The notes beneath the pieces are model-generated. The model saw only the letters and a list, made by a program, of their open reading frames with translations, made no database searches and had not been told where the DNA came from. Below are positions 1 through 6,597 of a stretch of DNA of 7,556 nucleotides, in pieces. The translations under genes were made by a program, and so were the position numbers. The stretch is from Bacteriovoracaceae bacterium UBA1018 (GTDB lineage Bacteria; Bdellovibrionota; UBA1018): the NCBI GenBank assembly GCA_002291495.1, contig DBAE01000285.1, positions 23,774 to 31,329 of the forward strand, given 5' to 3'. The number at the start of each line of letters is the position of its first letter. Within the stretch, counting starts at the first letter, position 1.

Positions 1-398
1 ATGCTCAGGTAGCCCTTACTTTACCGCTGTTTGCAGGAGGAGTGATCCAGTCCCGAGTTCGTGAAGCTGCCTCAATTGGCAGACAGGCCGACTTTAATAC
101 AGCGCAAGTTCGCAGACTCGCATCGCAAGAAGTGCAAATCTTTTTTGAAAACCTGAAGGCCGATCAGGCTCAAGTCAAAACACTCACAAAAGCCTATGAA
201 ATCTCTGAACGAAACTATAAGCAGACCCTTCGAGACTATCGACTGGGATTGACCACCAATATCGACGTTGTTCAGTCTCTGACTCAGTTTCAATCGAGTA
301 AACGTGCTCTAGATCGAGCTAAGCTCACTGAAAAATTTGATCGTATCCAGCTCGAGACGGTTTCTGGCCAAAGACTGGATTTCTTGAATCAGTCTTAG
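1..398 (+). CDS. TolC-family outer-membrane efflux protein, C-terminal part (5' end outside window)
   Basis: The reading frame is open from the window edge (first full codon at position 3) to the TAG at 396-398 and gives 131 residues. It begins AQVALTLPLFAGGVIQSRV, the 'LPLF-x-GG' motif that opens the second repeat of TolC/OEP proteins. A long helical stretch follows, and then YRLGLTTNIDVVQSL, matching the family's 'Y..G..s.ldvl.a' element, before a last helix rich in Lys, Arg and Glu. TolC-family proteins form trimeric channels through the outer membrane and periplasm for RND, MFS or ABC exporters, or for type I secretion. The transporter partner is not in view and may lie upstream. The protein stops shortly after the last helix with no C-terminal extension. 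I see this as the genuine end of an intact gene cut by the window. Substrate and exact subfamily cannot be told. A methionine or GTG inside this frame (for example at 42) is not the start, because the motif extends upstream of it. Confidence 0.9.
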   Translation, partial: AQVALTLPLFAGGVIQSRVREAASIGRQADFNTAQVRRLASQEVQIFFENLKADQAQVKTLTKAYEISERNYKQTLRDYRLGLTTNIDVVQSLTQFQSSKRALDRAKLTEKFDRIQLETVSGQRLDFLNQS

Positions 399-407
399 AC
401 TTAGATC

Positions 408-1745
408 TTAGTATTTTTTAATACTTTCTTTGGTGGTTTCAAAAAACTTCGACAGCTCATCAATTGCATTCGGATCATGGCACGCCTCAACATTATTTGA
501 GGTTCCACAGACCCGTCCAGCTTCTGCTTTTAGATCTGTAAGCCAAATGCCTAAAAAATCTAAAGCAGTTTTTCGAATGTCTCGAATCGCTTGTTTCTCC
601 CTAACAGGGACCAAGGTAGTGCGAGTATCTTTTGTGAACTGAAGTTTCTCAGGAGTTTTCCGGAACTGAGAAATACTCTGAATTAGAGACGAAGCCTTGG
701 ATCGAAAATCTGAACAAGTTAAAGATTCGGCTTTATTGACAGGTTTCGGGCAACCGAAGTGTTCGTTTATACGAATAATGCATTGGTTTCGGACGCGAGA
801 AAAAGGAAGCTGCGGCTCGTTAATCTCTTTGTTTCGTTGCTCATCTGTCAGGCCCGACTCGGAAGTAACTGCGGGCAATTTCATTACATTTGAAAACTTA
901 AGAAAGAGCAGTAGAGCGAGCTCACGTTCACTCATCTCCCCATCTTTGTCCATATCTGCACGACAAATGTCCGGAGCCTTAGCTAAGGCGACATCTAACA
1001 AAGCTTTTGTAAACAAGCTTCCGTGTTCGGTATCTACTGCTTTTTGCGTTCGCAAGGATGCAGCCATTAAGAAAAAATCTTTCTGTGTCATTCGTTCAGA
1101 AAGCCGGCACTCCATTGCTCCACTCTCACAAGCATCGATGATCCATCCGGTTGGTGCCCGATCTGCAAAAGTTTGCAGATCTTTAAAACTGACTGCATTG
1201 TCGTCGATTGACTTACTTTGTAGCTCTGGAAAATCTATCGGCACTAATATCTTGAGATGATCTAAATATGAGTCAGTCGTTCCATGAGACGTGAGATAAA
1301 TCATCGTCTTTTGTCCTACTTCTAACTTCTCATCAAGCGCGGCCAAGAAAGCTTCGCGAGGTGAATGTTGGCGAGCATTCTTTAGCTGCTTGATTTGTTC
1401 TTCTGAAAACTCCTTGGATCGAGACGGATCTTCAGAAACAGCCTCATAATATTTTTTGGCAAGTGCCCAATGAGAAGACTGAAATTGTAGAACAAATACT
1501 TCTTGATCTGTGATCAGGTGTTGTTTTGATTTTGGAATTCCCCAGAGTTTTTCTTCAATGATCTCGATAGCCTGAAGATTTTTCTGAGTGCCTGCGAAGG
1601 TGGCTTCTGACTTTTGATTCTTAAAATCAAAAACAATATTAATGGCACTCAGAGATTTCGCATTCGTGTCATTAGTGCAATCTCCCGCTAAGGCGCCCGA
1701 TATACTAAACGTAAATAAAATAATGGCTATGAGTGACGAGTGCAT
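408..1745 (-). CDS. Secreted clan CD cysteine peptidase (caspase/legumain-like) with an EF-hand loop
   Basis: This is a 445-residue protein. Residues 1-20 form a Sec signal peptide (hydrophobic core, then SGALA|GDC), so the enzyme should act in the periplasm or outside. The caspase-like fold is marked by a GIP...LITD element (69-80), the catalytic His in YLTSHG (His154), and the catalytic Cys in GWIIDACESGAM (Cys206). HGSLFTKALLDVA (241-253) matches the p10-like part of bacterial caspases. DACESG also resembles legumain (C13), so the family could be C14-like or C13-like; clan CD itself is secure. Residues 264-275, DMDKDGEMSERE, form a textbook EF-hand loop (acidic at 1, 3, 5 and 12, Gly at 6), implying calcium binding. 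Such a loop after the caspase core is known in bacterial homologues. The C-terminal part (about 315-445) has no domain I recognise and holds several of the nine cysteines, perhaps as disulfides. The start is supported by a ribosome binding site at 1752-1759. Substrate is unknown. The gene faces the TolC gene tail to tail, only 9 bp away. Confidence 0.86.
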   Translation of the reverse strand: MHSSLIAIILFTFSISGALAGDCTNDTNAKSLSAINIVFDFKNQKSEATFAGTQKNLQAIEIIEEKLWGIPKSKQHLITDQEVFVLQFQSSHWALAKKYYEAVSEDPSRSKEFSEEQIKQLKNARQHSPREAFLAALDEKLEVGQKTMIYLTSHGTTDSYLDHLKILVPIDFPELQSKSIDDNAVSFKDLQTFADRAPTGWIIDACESGAMECRLSERMTQKDFFLMAASLRTQKAVDTEHGSLFTKALLDVALAKAPDICRADMDKDGEMSERELALLLFLKFSNVMKLPAVTSESGLTDEQRNKEINEPQLPFSRVRNQCIIRINEHFGCPKPVNKAESLTCSDFRSKASSLIQSISQFRKTPEKLQFTKDTRTTLVPVREKQAIRDIRKTALDFLGIWLTDLKAEAGRVCGTSNNVEACHDPNAIDELSKFFETTKESIKKY

Positions 1746-1751
1746 TAATTT

Positions 1752-1759
1752 CCCACCCT
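1752..1759 (-). promoter_or_regulatory. Ribosome binding site of the caspase-like peptidase gene
   Basis: Read on the minus strand this is AGGGTGGG, six bases before the ATG at 1745-1743. It is purine-rich and well spaced, and it fixes the start directly before the signal peptide. Confidence 0.6.
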
Positions 1760-1883
1760 AAAAATTAGCACAATTTCAAACAATGAAACTATCGTCATCT
1801 AAATGGCGGACCCTCAATTCAAAGCAATAAACATTTTTCTGGTCTTTCTGTTTAATTTACTTACACTCATAGTGGGGGAATCT

Positions 1884-2138
1884 ATGGCACGCTTTTCACG
1901 GAAGAAAGAAAACGAACGAAAACTTACAGTCGAAGAGAGACTTTTAGAGATCTGGAACCAACAGGTCTTCTTTATCAAGAAGAAGTTTCCACAGGCTGAG
2001 ACTGAGATCCTAAAGATCCAAAAGAGCTATACTCGGAAGACAGACTTTTGCCCTACCGAAGAAGCCACCAACGCGCTTCGCGATCTTTACGCATCCTTAA
2101 ATATACCAAGCTCTCAAGGTCCAAGCCCTACTGCTTAA
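1884..2138 (+). CDS. Small basic hypothetical protein (84 aa; possible 111-aa form with membrane anchor)
   Basis: I do not recognise this protein. From the ATG at 1884 it is 84 residues: a highly charged N-terminus (MARFSRKKENERKLTVEERL), a helical middle with Trp and Phe residues, and a Pro/Ser-rich tail ending SSQGPSPTA. There is one cysteine. A G-rich stretch (GTGGGGGAA, 1872-1880) lies four bases before this ATG and could serve as a ribosome binding site. The frame stays open upstream to an ATG at 1803, adding 27 residues with a hydrophobic run (NIFLVFLFNLLTLIVG) that would make it a single-span membrane protein. That longer start lacks a ribosome binding site, and its 81 bp are AT-rich with two ATA codons, so I prefer the shorter form. 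The gene diverges from the caspase-like gene and converges on the TPR gene with only 8 bp between the stops. That it is a real gene rests on length and charge pattern only. Confidence 0.5.
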   Translation: MARFSRKKENERKLTVEERLLEIWNQQVFFIKKKFPQAETEILKIQKSYTRKTDFCPTEEATNALRDLYASLNIPSSQGPSPTA

Positions 2139-2146
2139 GCACCTAG

Positions 2147-2635
2147 TTAGTGAAGGTTACCCTTGAGCTCATTGAGAGACGCAAGGCAAGTCGGCTCACC
2201 TGGACATAGCATGAGTGCTGCCTCAAATTCGGCAATGGCTTTGAGAAGCATTCCACGAAATGCAAAAAGGCGACCCAAGTTCATATAAGGATAATGCCGA
2301 GCTTCGTAGCGTGTAGCTACTTTGGCTTTTTCAAACCATTCTACTGCTGCATCGAGCTCGCCCAATGCCATAAGATAAGTGCCAATGTCGTTGTAGGCAT
2401 TGCCAAAAGAAGGATCGATTTCGATGGCCTTCTTGCATTCTTCGATTGCTTCATGAAGACGCTTTTGGAAACTGTAGGCCCAACCTCGAAACGTATACCC
2501 TTCAGCAGTAGGATAGATCCCAATTGACTTGGTATAGAGATCAATCGCTTTATCAAGACGCCCTTCTGATTGAAACCGCTGGGCTTCGCTCCATAAAGCC
2601 AAAGCTCGTTGCTTAAGGAAAGACACGTCTTTCAT
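2147..2635 (-). CDS. Tetratricopeptide repeat (TPR) protein of a conserved uncharacterised family
   Basis: This is 162 residues from the ATG at 2635. Four TPR units cover nearly the whole chain, at about residues 11-42, 45-75, 79-109 and 113-145, each with the expected small and aromatic positions (for example SEGRLDKAIDLY, LHEAIEECKKAIEIDP, YNDIGTYLMALGELDAAVEW and NLGRLFAFRGMLLKAIAEF). The central stretch (TAEGYTF.GWAYSFQ, EEC.KAIEIDPSFGN.YNDIGTYL, RYEARHYPY.NLGR) is strikingly like a TPR family I recall from many proteobacteria, which has no assigned function. TPRs bind other proteins, so this is probably a scaffold or adaptor. No signal peptide or membrane segment is present, which points to the cytoplasm. 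An upstream in-frame TTG at 2671 would add 12 polar residues. I prefer the ATG because homologous chains, as I remember them, start close to the first repeat; neither start has a well-spaced Shine-Dalgarno. The partner is unknown. Confidence 0.85.
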   Translation of the reverse strand: MKDVSFLKQRALALWSEAQRFQSEGRLDKAIDLYTKSIGIYPTAEGYTFRGWAYSFQKRLHEAIEECKKAIEIDPSFGNAYNDIGTYLMALGELDAAVEWFEKAKVATRYEARHYPYMNLGRLFAFRGMLLKAIAEFEAALMLCPGEPTCLASLNELKGNLH

Positions 2636-2727
2636 ACCTTCAGACGTACTTTCCCGCTCCGAATCTGTCAAACTCTAATAGAAACAAGACTTTCTTACCA
2701 AAAACCGATAAAAAAAGTCTGCCATAA

Positions 2728-2994
2728 GGATCGAAACCTAAGGCCAAAAAAGCCAATGATTTCTTAAGAAGTAACGCTTACTCCGCCGAAGTGACGGACG
2801 AGCCTAAACAGGTGTCCAGGTATTAAACACCGCTCAACAGAAGGCTCTCTGCGCTTGAAGCGGATGTATTTGAAACCTCTGGAGCCATTTTGCTCGATCA
2901 TGCAGTTCGTGGTTTTAAGCTCGTGGCACTCGACATGCATTTAGGCCAGCGTCCGCAAGATGCGGCACTTATACTAACTCCTCTCTCTCAATAA
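2728..2994 (+). pseudogene. Coding-like interrupted frame in the 2672-3067 gap (decayed gene or chance)
   Basis: The gap between the TPR and DUF454-GAF genes has no intact long gene. One + frame is open for 32 codons (2728-2823), broken by a single TAA (2824-2826), then open for 55 codons to a TAA at 2992-2994. The second part has protein-like composition, including ALEADVFETSGAILLDHAV and LVALDMHLGQRPQDAALIL, but I do not recognise a family. The terminal TAA sits inside the left arm of a strong intrinsic terminator, where a real gene would end. A shorter reading is a 34-residue ORF from the TTG at 2890, which has GGAG five bases upstream. No ATG opens the longer frame. It may be a remnant of a lost gene, a small protein gene, or chance. 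The rest of the gap (2672-2727 and 3036-3067) shows nothing I can assign. Confidence 0.22.
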
Positions 2995-3035
2995 GCCCTT
3001 CAGGCGTTAAAACCTGAAGGGCTTATTTTCATTTT
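2990..3035 (+). terminator. Strong intrinsic (rho-independent) terminator
   Basis: A perfect 15-bp inverted repeat, AATAAGCCCTTCAGG (2990-3004) and its complement (3013-3027), surrounds an 8-base loop. On the + strand it is followed by the T-rich tail TTCATTTT (3028-3035). On the minus strand the tail would be GAGAGAGAGG, so termination works best for + transcripts, although no intact + gene lies just upstream. It is also 33-78 bp beyond the stop of the minus-strand DUF454-GAF gene and could help end that transcript as a bare hairpin. Confidence 0.75.
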
Positions 3036-3067
3036 GCGAGGAGCTTGGACCCTAGCCTGATTCTGAA

Positions 3068-3877
3068 TTAGTCTTTTTCTTGAAGTAATGGGGCGAGTTC
3101 ACGACAGAACGTCGCGATAATGAGTTGATCTTCAGATCCCATCGATCGAGTTGCAATGTCCTGAAGCAATAGTACACCGATGATTTTACCCTGGGTTAGA
3201 ATTGGAAAGGACATCTCCTCAGCTTCTTCCAGCAAGTGAATGGAACCTTTTTCAGCGCATTTACCCAAATGGCCCATTCCCACTTCGAATCTAGCGACGT
3301 TCATGGGCTTGCCTGCACTTACAACAAGGGTTCCCTCAGATCCAATCACACGAAAAATACTCATCGAGGAAAACTGTTTCCACTTTTCGAACTCTGCCAG
3401 CGCAAACGAACATTGCTTTGAAACTTCCTGAAACGCCTGACATCTTGCCGATAGATTTTTGAGTACTTTCGGAAGTGCCCGCCGAGTAGGAAGCCTCATA
3501 ATATAAAGGCTGACTGCCAAACCTATCGAAGCCAATATCAGTCGAGCACGTGTGGACGACAAAAAGAATGTCCCAGATATTCCCATGCTAATGGCGATAC
3601 TTAGAATACCGATTACCTTGGCTTGCATAGGAACACTTCGGGTGAGCTCCCAATCATGAAGATGAGGTCCAAAGATCGGGTGACTGAGGAGCTGAGAGTA
3701 GAACCGCTCTGAGCCTCGAGCAAAACAAGCTGCGGCCAACACAATAAAGGGTGTTGTCGGAAGCAGAGGGAGAAATACTCCAATGATACCCAGGACTAAC
3801 GAAAGCCAGCCACAACCGATATAGAGGTATCTGAGATTACGATTTTTAACGAGGCGACTGGCTGCGAACTGATTCAT
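3068..3877 (-). CDS. DUF454 (YbaN-type) inner-membrane protein fused to a C-terminal GAF domain
   Basis: This is a 269-residue protein. Residues 15-130 are a DUF454/YbaN domain. They include a first membrane helix GWLSLVLGIIGVFLPLL, the family hallmark LPTTPF (39-44), ACFARGSERFY (50-60), HPIFGPHLHDW (66-76), and two more helices at about 87-107 and 111-128. The usual DUF454 protein is about 115-135 residues and ends here. In this protein a short linker with cationic residues (RRALPKVLKNLSARC) leads into about 110 more residues (155-265) with GAF-like features: a FEVGMGHLGKCAEKG loop, then FPILTQGKIIGVLLLQD (224-240), the 'P-I-x..G..iGVl.l' strand pair, and a last helix. GAF domains bind small ligands or mediate dimerisation, so the protein may sense a cytoplasmic signal at the inner membrane; no output domain is visible. 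The start ATG has AGGA nine bases upstream. The gene diverges from the SNF2 gene across an 85-bp gap. The role of DUF454 is unknown, so function cannot be assigned. Confidence 0.85.
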   Translation of the reverse strand: MNQFAASRLVKNRNLRYLYIGCGWLSLVLGIIGVFLPLLPTTPFIVLAAACFARGSERFYSQLLSHPIFGPHLHDWELTRSVPMQAKVIGILSIAISMGISGTFFLSSTRARLILASIGLAVSLYIMRLPTRRALPKVLKNLSARCQAFQEVSKQCSFALAEFEKWKQFSSMSIFRVIGSEGTLVVSAGKPMNVARFEVGMGHLGKCAEKGSIHLLEEAEEMSFPILTQGKIIGVLLLQDIATRSMGSEDQLIIATFCRELAPLLQEKD

Positions 3878-3962
3878 TGACCCCGGTCCTGATTAAATTA
3901 GCTAGAATTGATCAGACATTAGCATAAACGACTGAAGCCTGATATGGTTGTGCACCAAAGTT

Positions 3963-6539
3963 ATGTTGTTCTTTAACCAAATTAAAAGAGATTTTCAGCC
4001 CGGCACGTGGAAAAAGGGGCAGGCCATCTTTAGGCAGAGCTGCGTATCCCATGTTCGGCTAAAAAATAATCTCGTTACAGGTAAGATCAACGATTCCGAA
4101 GTGTTCGATTCCGCAATCCTAGTTGAGCGCGGGACCATCATGAGTTCTAACTGCTCATGCTCTGCACATGGGATGTACGAAAAACACTGCCGTCACGTCG
4201 CAGCACTGAGTAACTGGATCCTCGAGCGAGGAAGCCTACTACGCTCAGGTATTGGTGGACCTGAACAAGGCATGGCCGAAGTAGATGATGACAATGGCCT
4301 GGTGGCAGAAAAGCCAGCCGCACCCAAAACTCTCAATGCAGAACCGGTCGCATTTGCTCGAGCCATCTTTCAAAATAAAGTACTGACTGCGATCACAGTT
4401 GAACCGGCGCTTCGTTATCTTGATCAAAAAAAGAGCGCCTATCAGGTCGATACATTCAATCAACTCATCAAGCAGCACGAAAAGGATGTTTGGAGAACTA
4501 CCCAACACGTGTACCTCAAGCTGCTACATGAGTACGTACCAGTTATTCATAATGTCCATGCGCCTAAGGTCACTTATCAGGGTCAGAGCGCATTAGAACA
4601 TCTGGCCAAGCTCCTCACGCACGAGCATAAAAGCCAGATCGTTTTTCACGAATCACTGCAGGTAAAATACGATCCCACCCCGCTCAGACTGGTTTCTCTC
4701 AATATCGGGAGCAAAAAAGAACGCACTCGCGTCCTTACTTATGAGTTTAAGAATGAACGAGCTACTTTTACCTCTCAAGATCTAGAAAAACTGGCCGTCT
4801 TTGGACGACTGAGTTCGCACTATGTCTGGAAAGACGAAACACTTTACCGATTTGAAAAATCACTCCTTCTCCTTTCTCAGTACGCCAACCGAAGTGGTGT
4901 GGCCACCAATGAAGGGACAAAAAACTCTGCTGTTGCACCAACTGGCTATTCGACTATTCATGACGACGAAGAGTATCCACTTCATCCTCTCTCAGCCTAT
5001 CGCCTGAGCCTCGAACTAGGAGTCGATACTTTTACCGTTGATCCGGAGTGGAAAGAGTTCTTTGAATGGAAAAAAACATTTGAAAAGAAACGCACTCCAC
5101 CGCTTCCGGACGTCGATTACGGATTTGGACTGCGTGACTATCAAAAAAATGGTGTGTCCTGGATTTGGAGTCTTTATCATCGCGGCTTGGCAGCACTTTT
5201 GGCTGATGACATGGGACTTGGTAAAACCCATCAAGTCTTAGCCATTCTCAGCAGCATTTACGCGAGCAAACCAAGACCTAAGCTCCCTACCTTAGTCATT
5301 GCTCCGACCTCAGTCGTATCTGCTTGGATTCAAAAGCTTGAGAAATACGACACGGGCTTAAAGTGGAGCGTCTTTCACGGTAAAGGACGAGTCCTTCCAA
5401 ATGCCGGCGTTAATCTTGTACTTACTACTTATGGGATCTTGCAGCGCGAGCCTGCCCTTCGAGAACGTGAATGGCACATGGTCATCCTGGACGAAGCTCA
5501 AGCCATCAAAAATGCTATCACGATCAGCTCACGCGCTTCGAGAGTACTCAAGAGCAAGTTTCGAATTGCGATGACGGGTACACCGATCGAAAATCATTCG
5601 ACTGATCTCTGGTCCATCATGGAATTTTTGCTCCCCGGTTATTTAGGCTCTCTTCCTCGCTTTAAGCGACTTTATGGATCAGGCCGTGAAGAACCATCAC
5701 AGAACCAAACTCAAGCATTGAGACGCTTAATCTCGCCTTTCCTATTACGTCGAACGAAAGATCAAGTCCTCACAGAGCTCCCAGAAAAAACCGAAGAGGT
5801 CATCCTCTGCGAAATGACCGCGACTCAGAAGAAGGCTTATCGTGCCTTTTTATCGAGTAACGAGGCGGCAAAAGCGCGTGAAGAACTCGAGGGAGATAAG
5901 AAGATCAATTATGCAAACATTCTGGCCTTGCTCACACGGCTCAAGCAAGTTTGCGATCATCCAAGACTTCCTGATCTGACGGGTGGAAAAGTTAAAAAAG
6001 CTCAGTCACTGGATCCATGGGAAAGCGGAAAGTGGACAGCTTTTGATGAACTTCTGAATGAAGCATTGGGCTCAAACCTCAAAGTGGTGGTCTTTACTCA
6101 GTACCTAGGCATGATTGATCTAGTCACGCATAGTCTACGCGAAAAAGCCGTAGGTTACACTGAACTCCGTGGAGACACGCCTGATCGCGCAGCAAGGATA
6201 CAGCGTTTTGCAGATGATCCTGACTGTCGAGTATTTGTGTGTAGTCTTCTGGCAGGCAGCTTAGGTATCGACCTTACTGCTGCGAGTGTCTGCATCCATT
6301 TAGACCGATGGTGGAACCCCGCCCGTGAAAATCAAGCAACCGACCGGCTACATCGTATTGGTCAAACTCGAGGTGTGCAGGTTTTCAAACTTCAGATTCC
6401 TGGAACTATCGAAGATCGGATCGCTAGCATTATTCAATCTAAGGTTGAGCTCTCTGATGCTTTAATTGAACAATCTGCAATCGGATTGAAAGCTTTCTCG
6501 AGAAAAGAACTACTCGAACTTCTTACGTCAGTAGATTAA
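3963..6539 (+). CDS. SNF2-family DEAD-like ATPase/helicase with N-terminal SWIM zinc finger
   Basis: This is 858 residues from the ATG at 3963. An N-terminal SWIM finger with the pattern CxCx9CxH is formed by Cys64, Cys66, Cys76 and His78 (CSCSAHGMYEKHCRH). A middle region of about 300 residues shows no motif I recognise. The SNF2 motor follows: motif Q/0 GLRDYQKNGVSW, motif I DDMGLGKT (Lys421), Ia LVIAPTSVVSAW, II DEAQ (510-513), III MTGTPIEN (537-544), IV VVVFTQYLGMID, V LAGSLGIDLTAA, and VI QATDRLHRIGQTR with Arg795 and Arg798. All catalytic elements are present, so it should be an active double-stranded-DNA translocase. DEAQ in place of DEAH is usual for bacterial members. The family remodels protein-DNA complexes in the cytoplasm; the particular target is unknown. 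A TTG at 3948 would add five residues. I prefer the ATG, but neither start has a good ribosome binding site. No clear terminator follows the stop. Confidence 0.95.
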   Translation: MLFFNQIKRDFQPGTWKKGQAIFRQSCVSHVRLKNNLVTGKINDSEVFDSAILVERGTIMSSNCSCSAHGMYEKHCRHVAALSNWILERGSLLRSGIGGPEQGMAEVDDDNGLVAEKPAAPKTLNAEPVAFARAIFQNKVLTAITVEPALRYLDQKKSAYQVDTFNQLIKQHEKDVWRTTQHVYLKLLHEYVPVIHNVHAPKVTYQGQSALEHLAKLLTHEHKSQIVFHESLQVKYDPTPLRLVSLNIGSKKERTRVLTYEFKNERATFTSQDLEKLAVFGRLSSHYVWKDETLYRFEKSLLLLSQYANRSGVATNEGTKNSAVAPTGYSTIHDDEEYPLHPLSAYRLSLELGVDTFTVDPEWKEFFEWKKTFEKKRTPPLPDVDYGFGLRDYQKNGVSWIWSLYHRGLAALLADDMGLGKTHQVLAILSSIYASKPRPKLPTLVIAPTSVVSAWIQKLEKYDTGLKWSVFHGKGRVLPNAGVNLVLTTYGILQREPALREREWHMVILDEAQAIKNAITISSRASRVLKSKFRIAMTGTPIENHSTDLWSIMEFLLPGYLGSLPRFKRLYGSGREEPSQNQTQALRRLISPFLLRRTKDQVLTELPEKTEEVILCEMTATQKKAYRAFLSSNEAAKAREELEGDKKINYANILALLTRLKQVCDHPRLPDLTGGKVKKAQSLDPWESGKWTAFDELLNEALGSNLKVVVFTQYLGMIDLVTHSLREKAVGYTELRGDTPDRAARIQRFADDPDCRVFVCSLLAGSLGIDLTAASVCIHLDRWWNPARENQATDRLHRIGQTRGVQVFKLQIPGTIEDRIASIIQSKVELSDALIEQSAIGLKAFSRKELLELLTSVD

Positions 6540-6562
6540 TCCGCAACACCACGACTAGATTT

Positions 6563-6591
6563 TTGACGAGATAAAAAAGTGGGATTACCAT
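6563..6591 (+). promoter_or_regulatory. Candidate sigma-70-type promoter of the M48 protease gene
   Basis: TTGACG (6563-6568, five of six consensus positions), a 17-base spacer, then TACCAT (6586-6591, four of six). The expected transcription start would fall at about 6597-6599, on the ATG itself at 6598, which fits the lack of a clear Shine-Dalgarno. The call rests on consensus matching only. Confidence 0.35.
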
Positions 6592-6597
6592 TTGGAT

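Noticed and set aside
410..425. Inverted repeat AGTATT-TTTT-AATACT as a terminator for the TolC gene.
   Set aside because: The stem is only six AT-rich base pairs, too weak for an intrinsic terminator, and it lies inside the coding end of the opposite gene.
697..1260. A 187-codon open frame on + opposite the caspase-like gene.
   Set aside because: It lies wholly antisense to a gene with clear catalytic motifs, its translation has no recognisable domain, and it has no supporting ribosome binding site.
1677..1745. A lipobox in the caspase-like protein (Cys23 after ALAGD).
   Set aside because: Asp directly before the Cys does not fit the lipobox, and a standard signal peptidase I site (ALA|G) is present three residues earlier.
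1783..1830. A 15-codon ORF upstream of the small basic protein gene.
   Set aside because: It has no ribosome binding site and no distinctive composition; a chance ORF in AT-rich intergenic DNA.
2675..2701. Minus-strand promoter TTGGTA-N15-TATTAG for the TPR gene.
   Set aside because: Both hexamers match only four of six positions and the 15-base spacer is short; too weak to annotate.
3944..3976. A 10-codon ORF (MVVHQSYVVL) overlapping the SNF2 start, as a translational leader.
   Set aside because: It is short, lacks a ribosome binding site, and its stop overlaps the SNF2 gene out of frame in a way easily explained by chance.
3963..6539. SNF2 gene as part of a phage-defence system such as DISARM.
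   Set aside because: The SWIM-SNF2 architecture is a common bacterial chromosomal type, and no methylase, nuclease or other defence gene lies nearby in the window.
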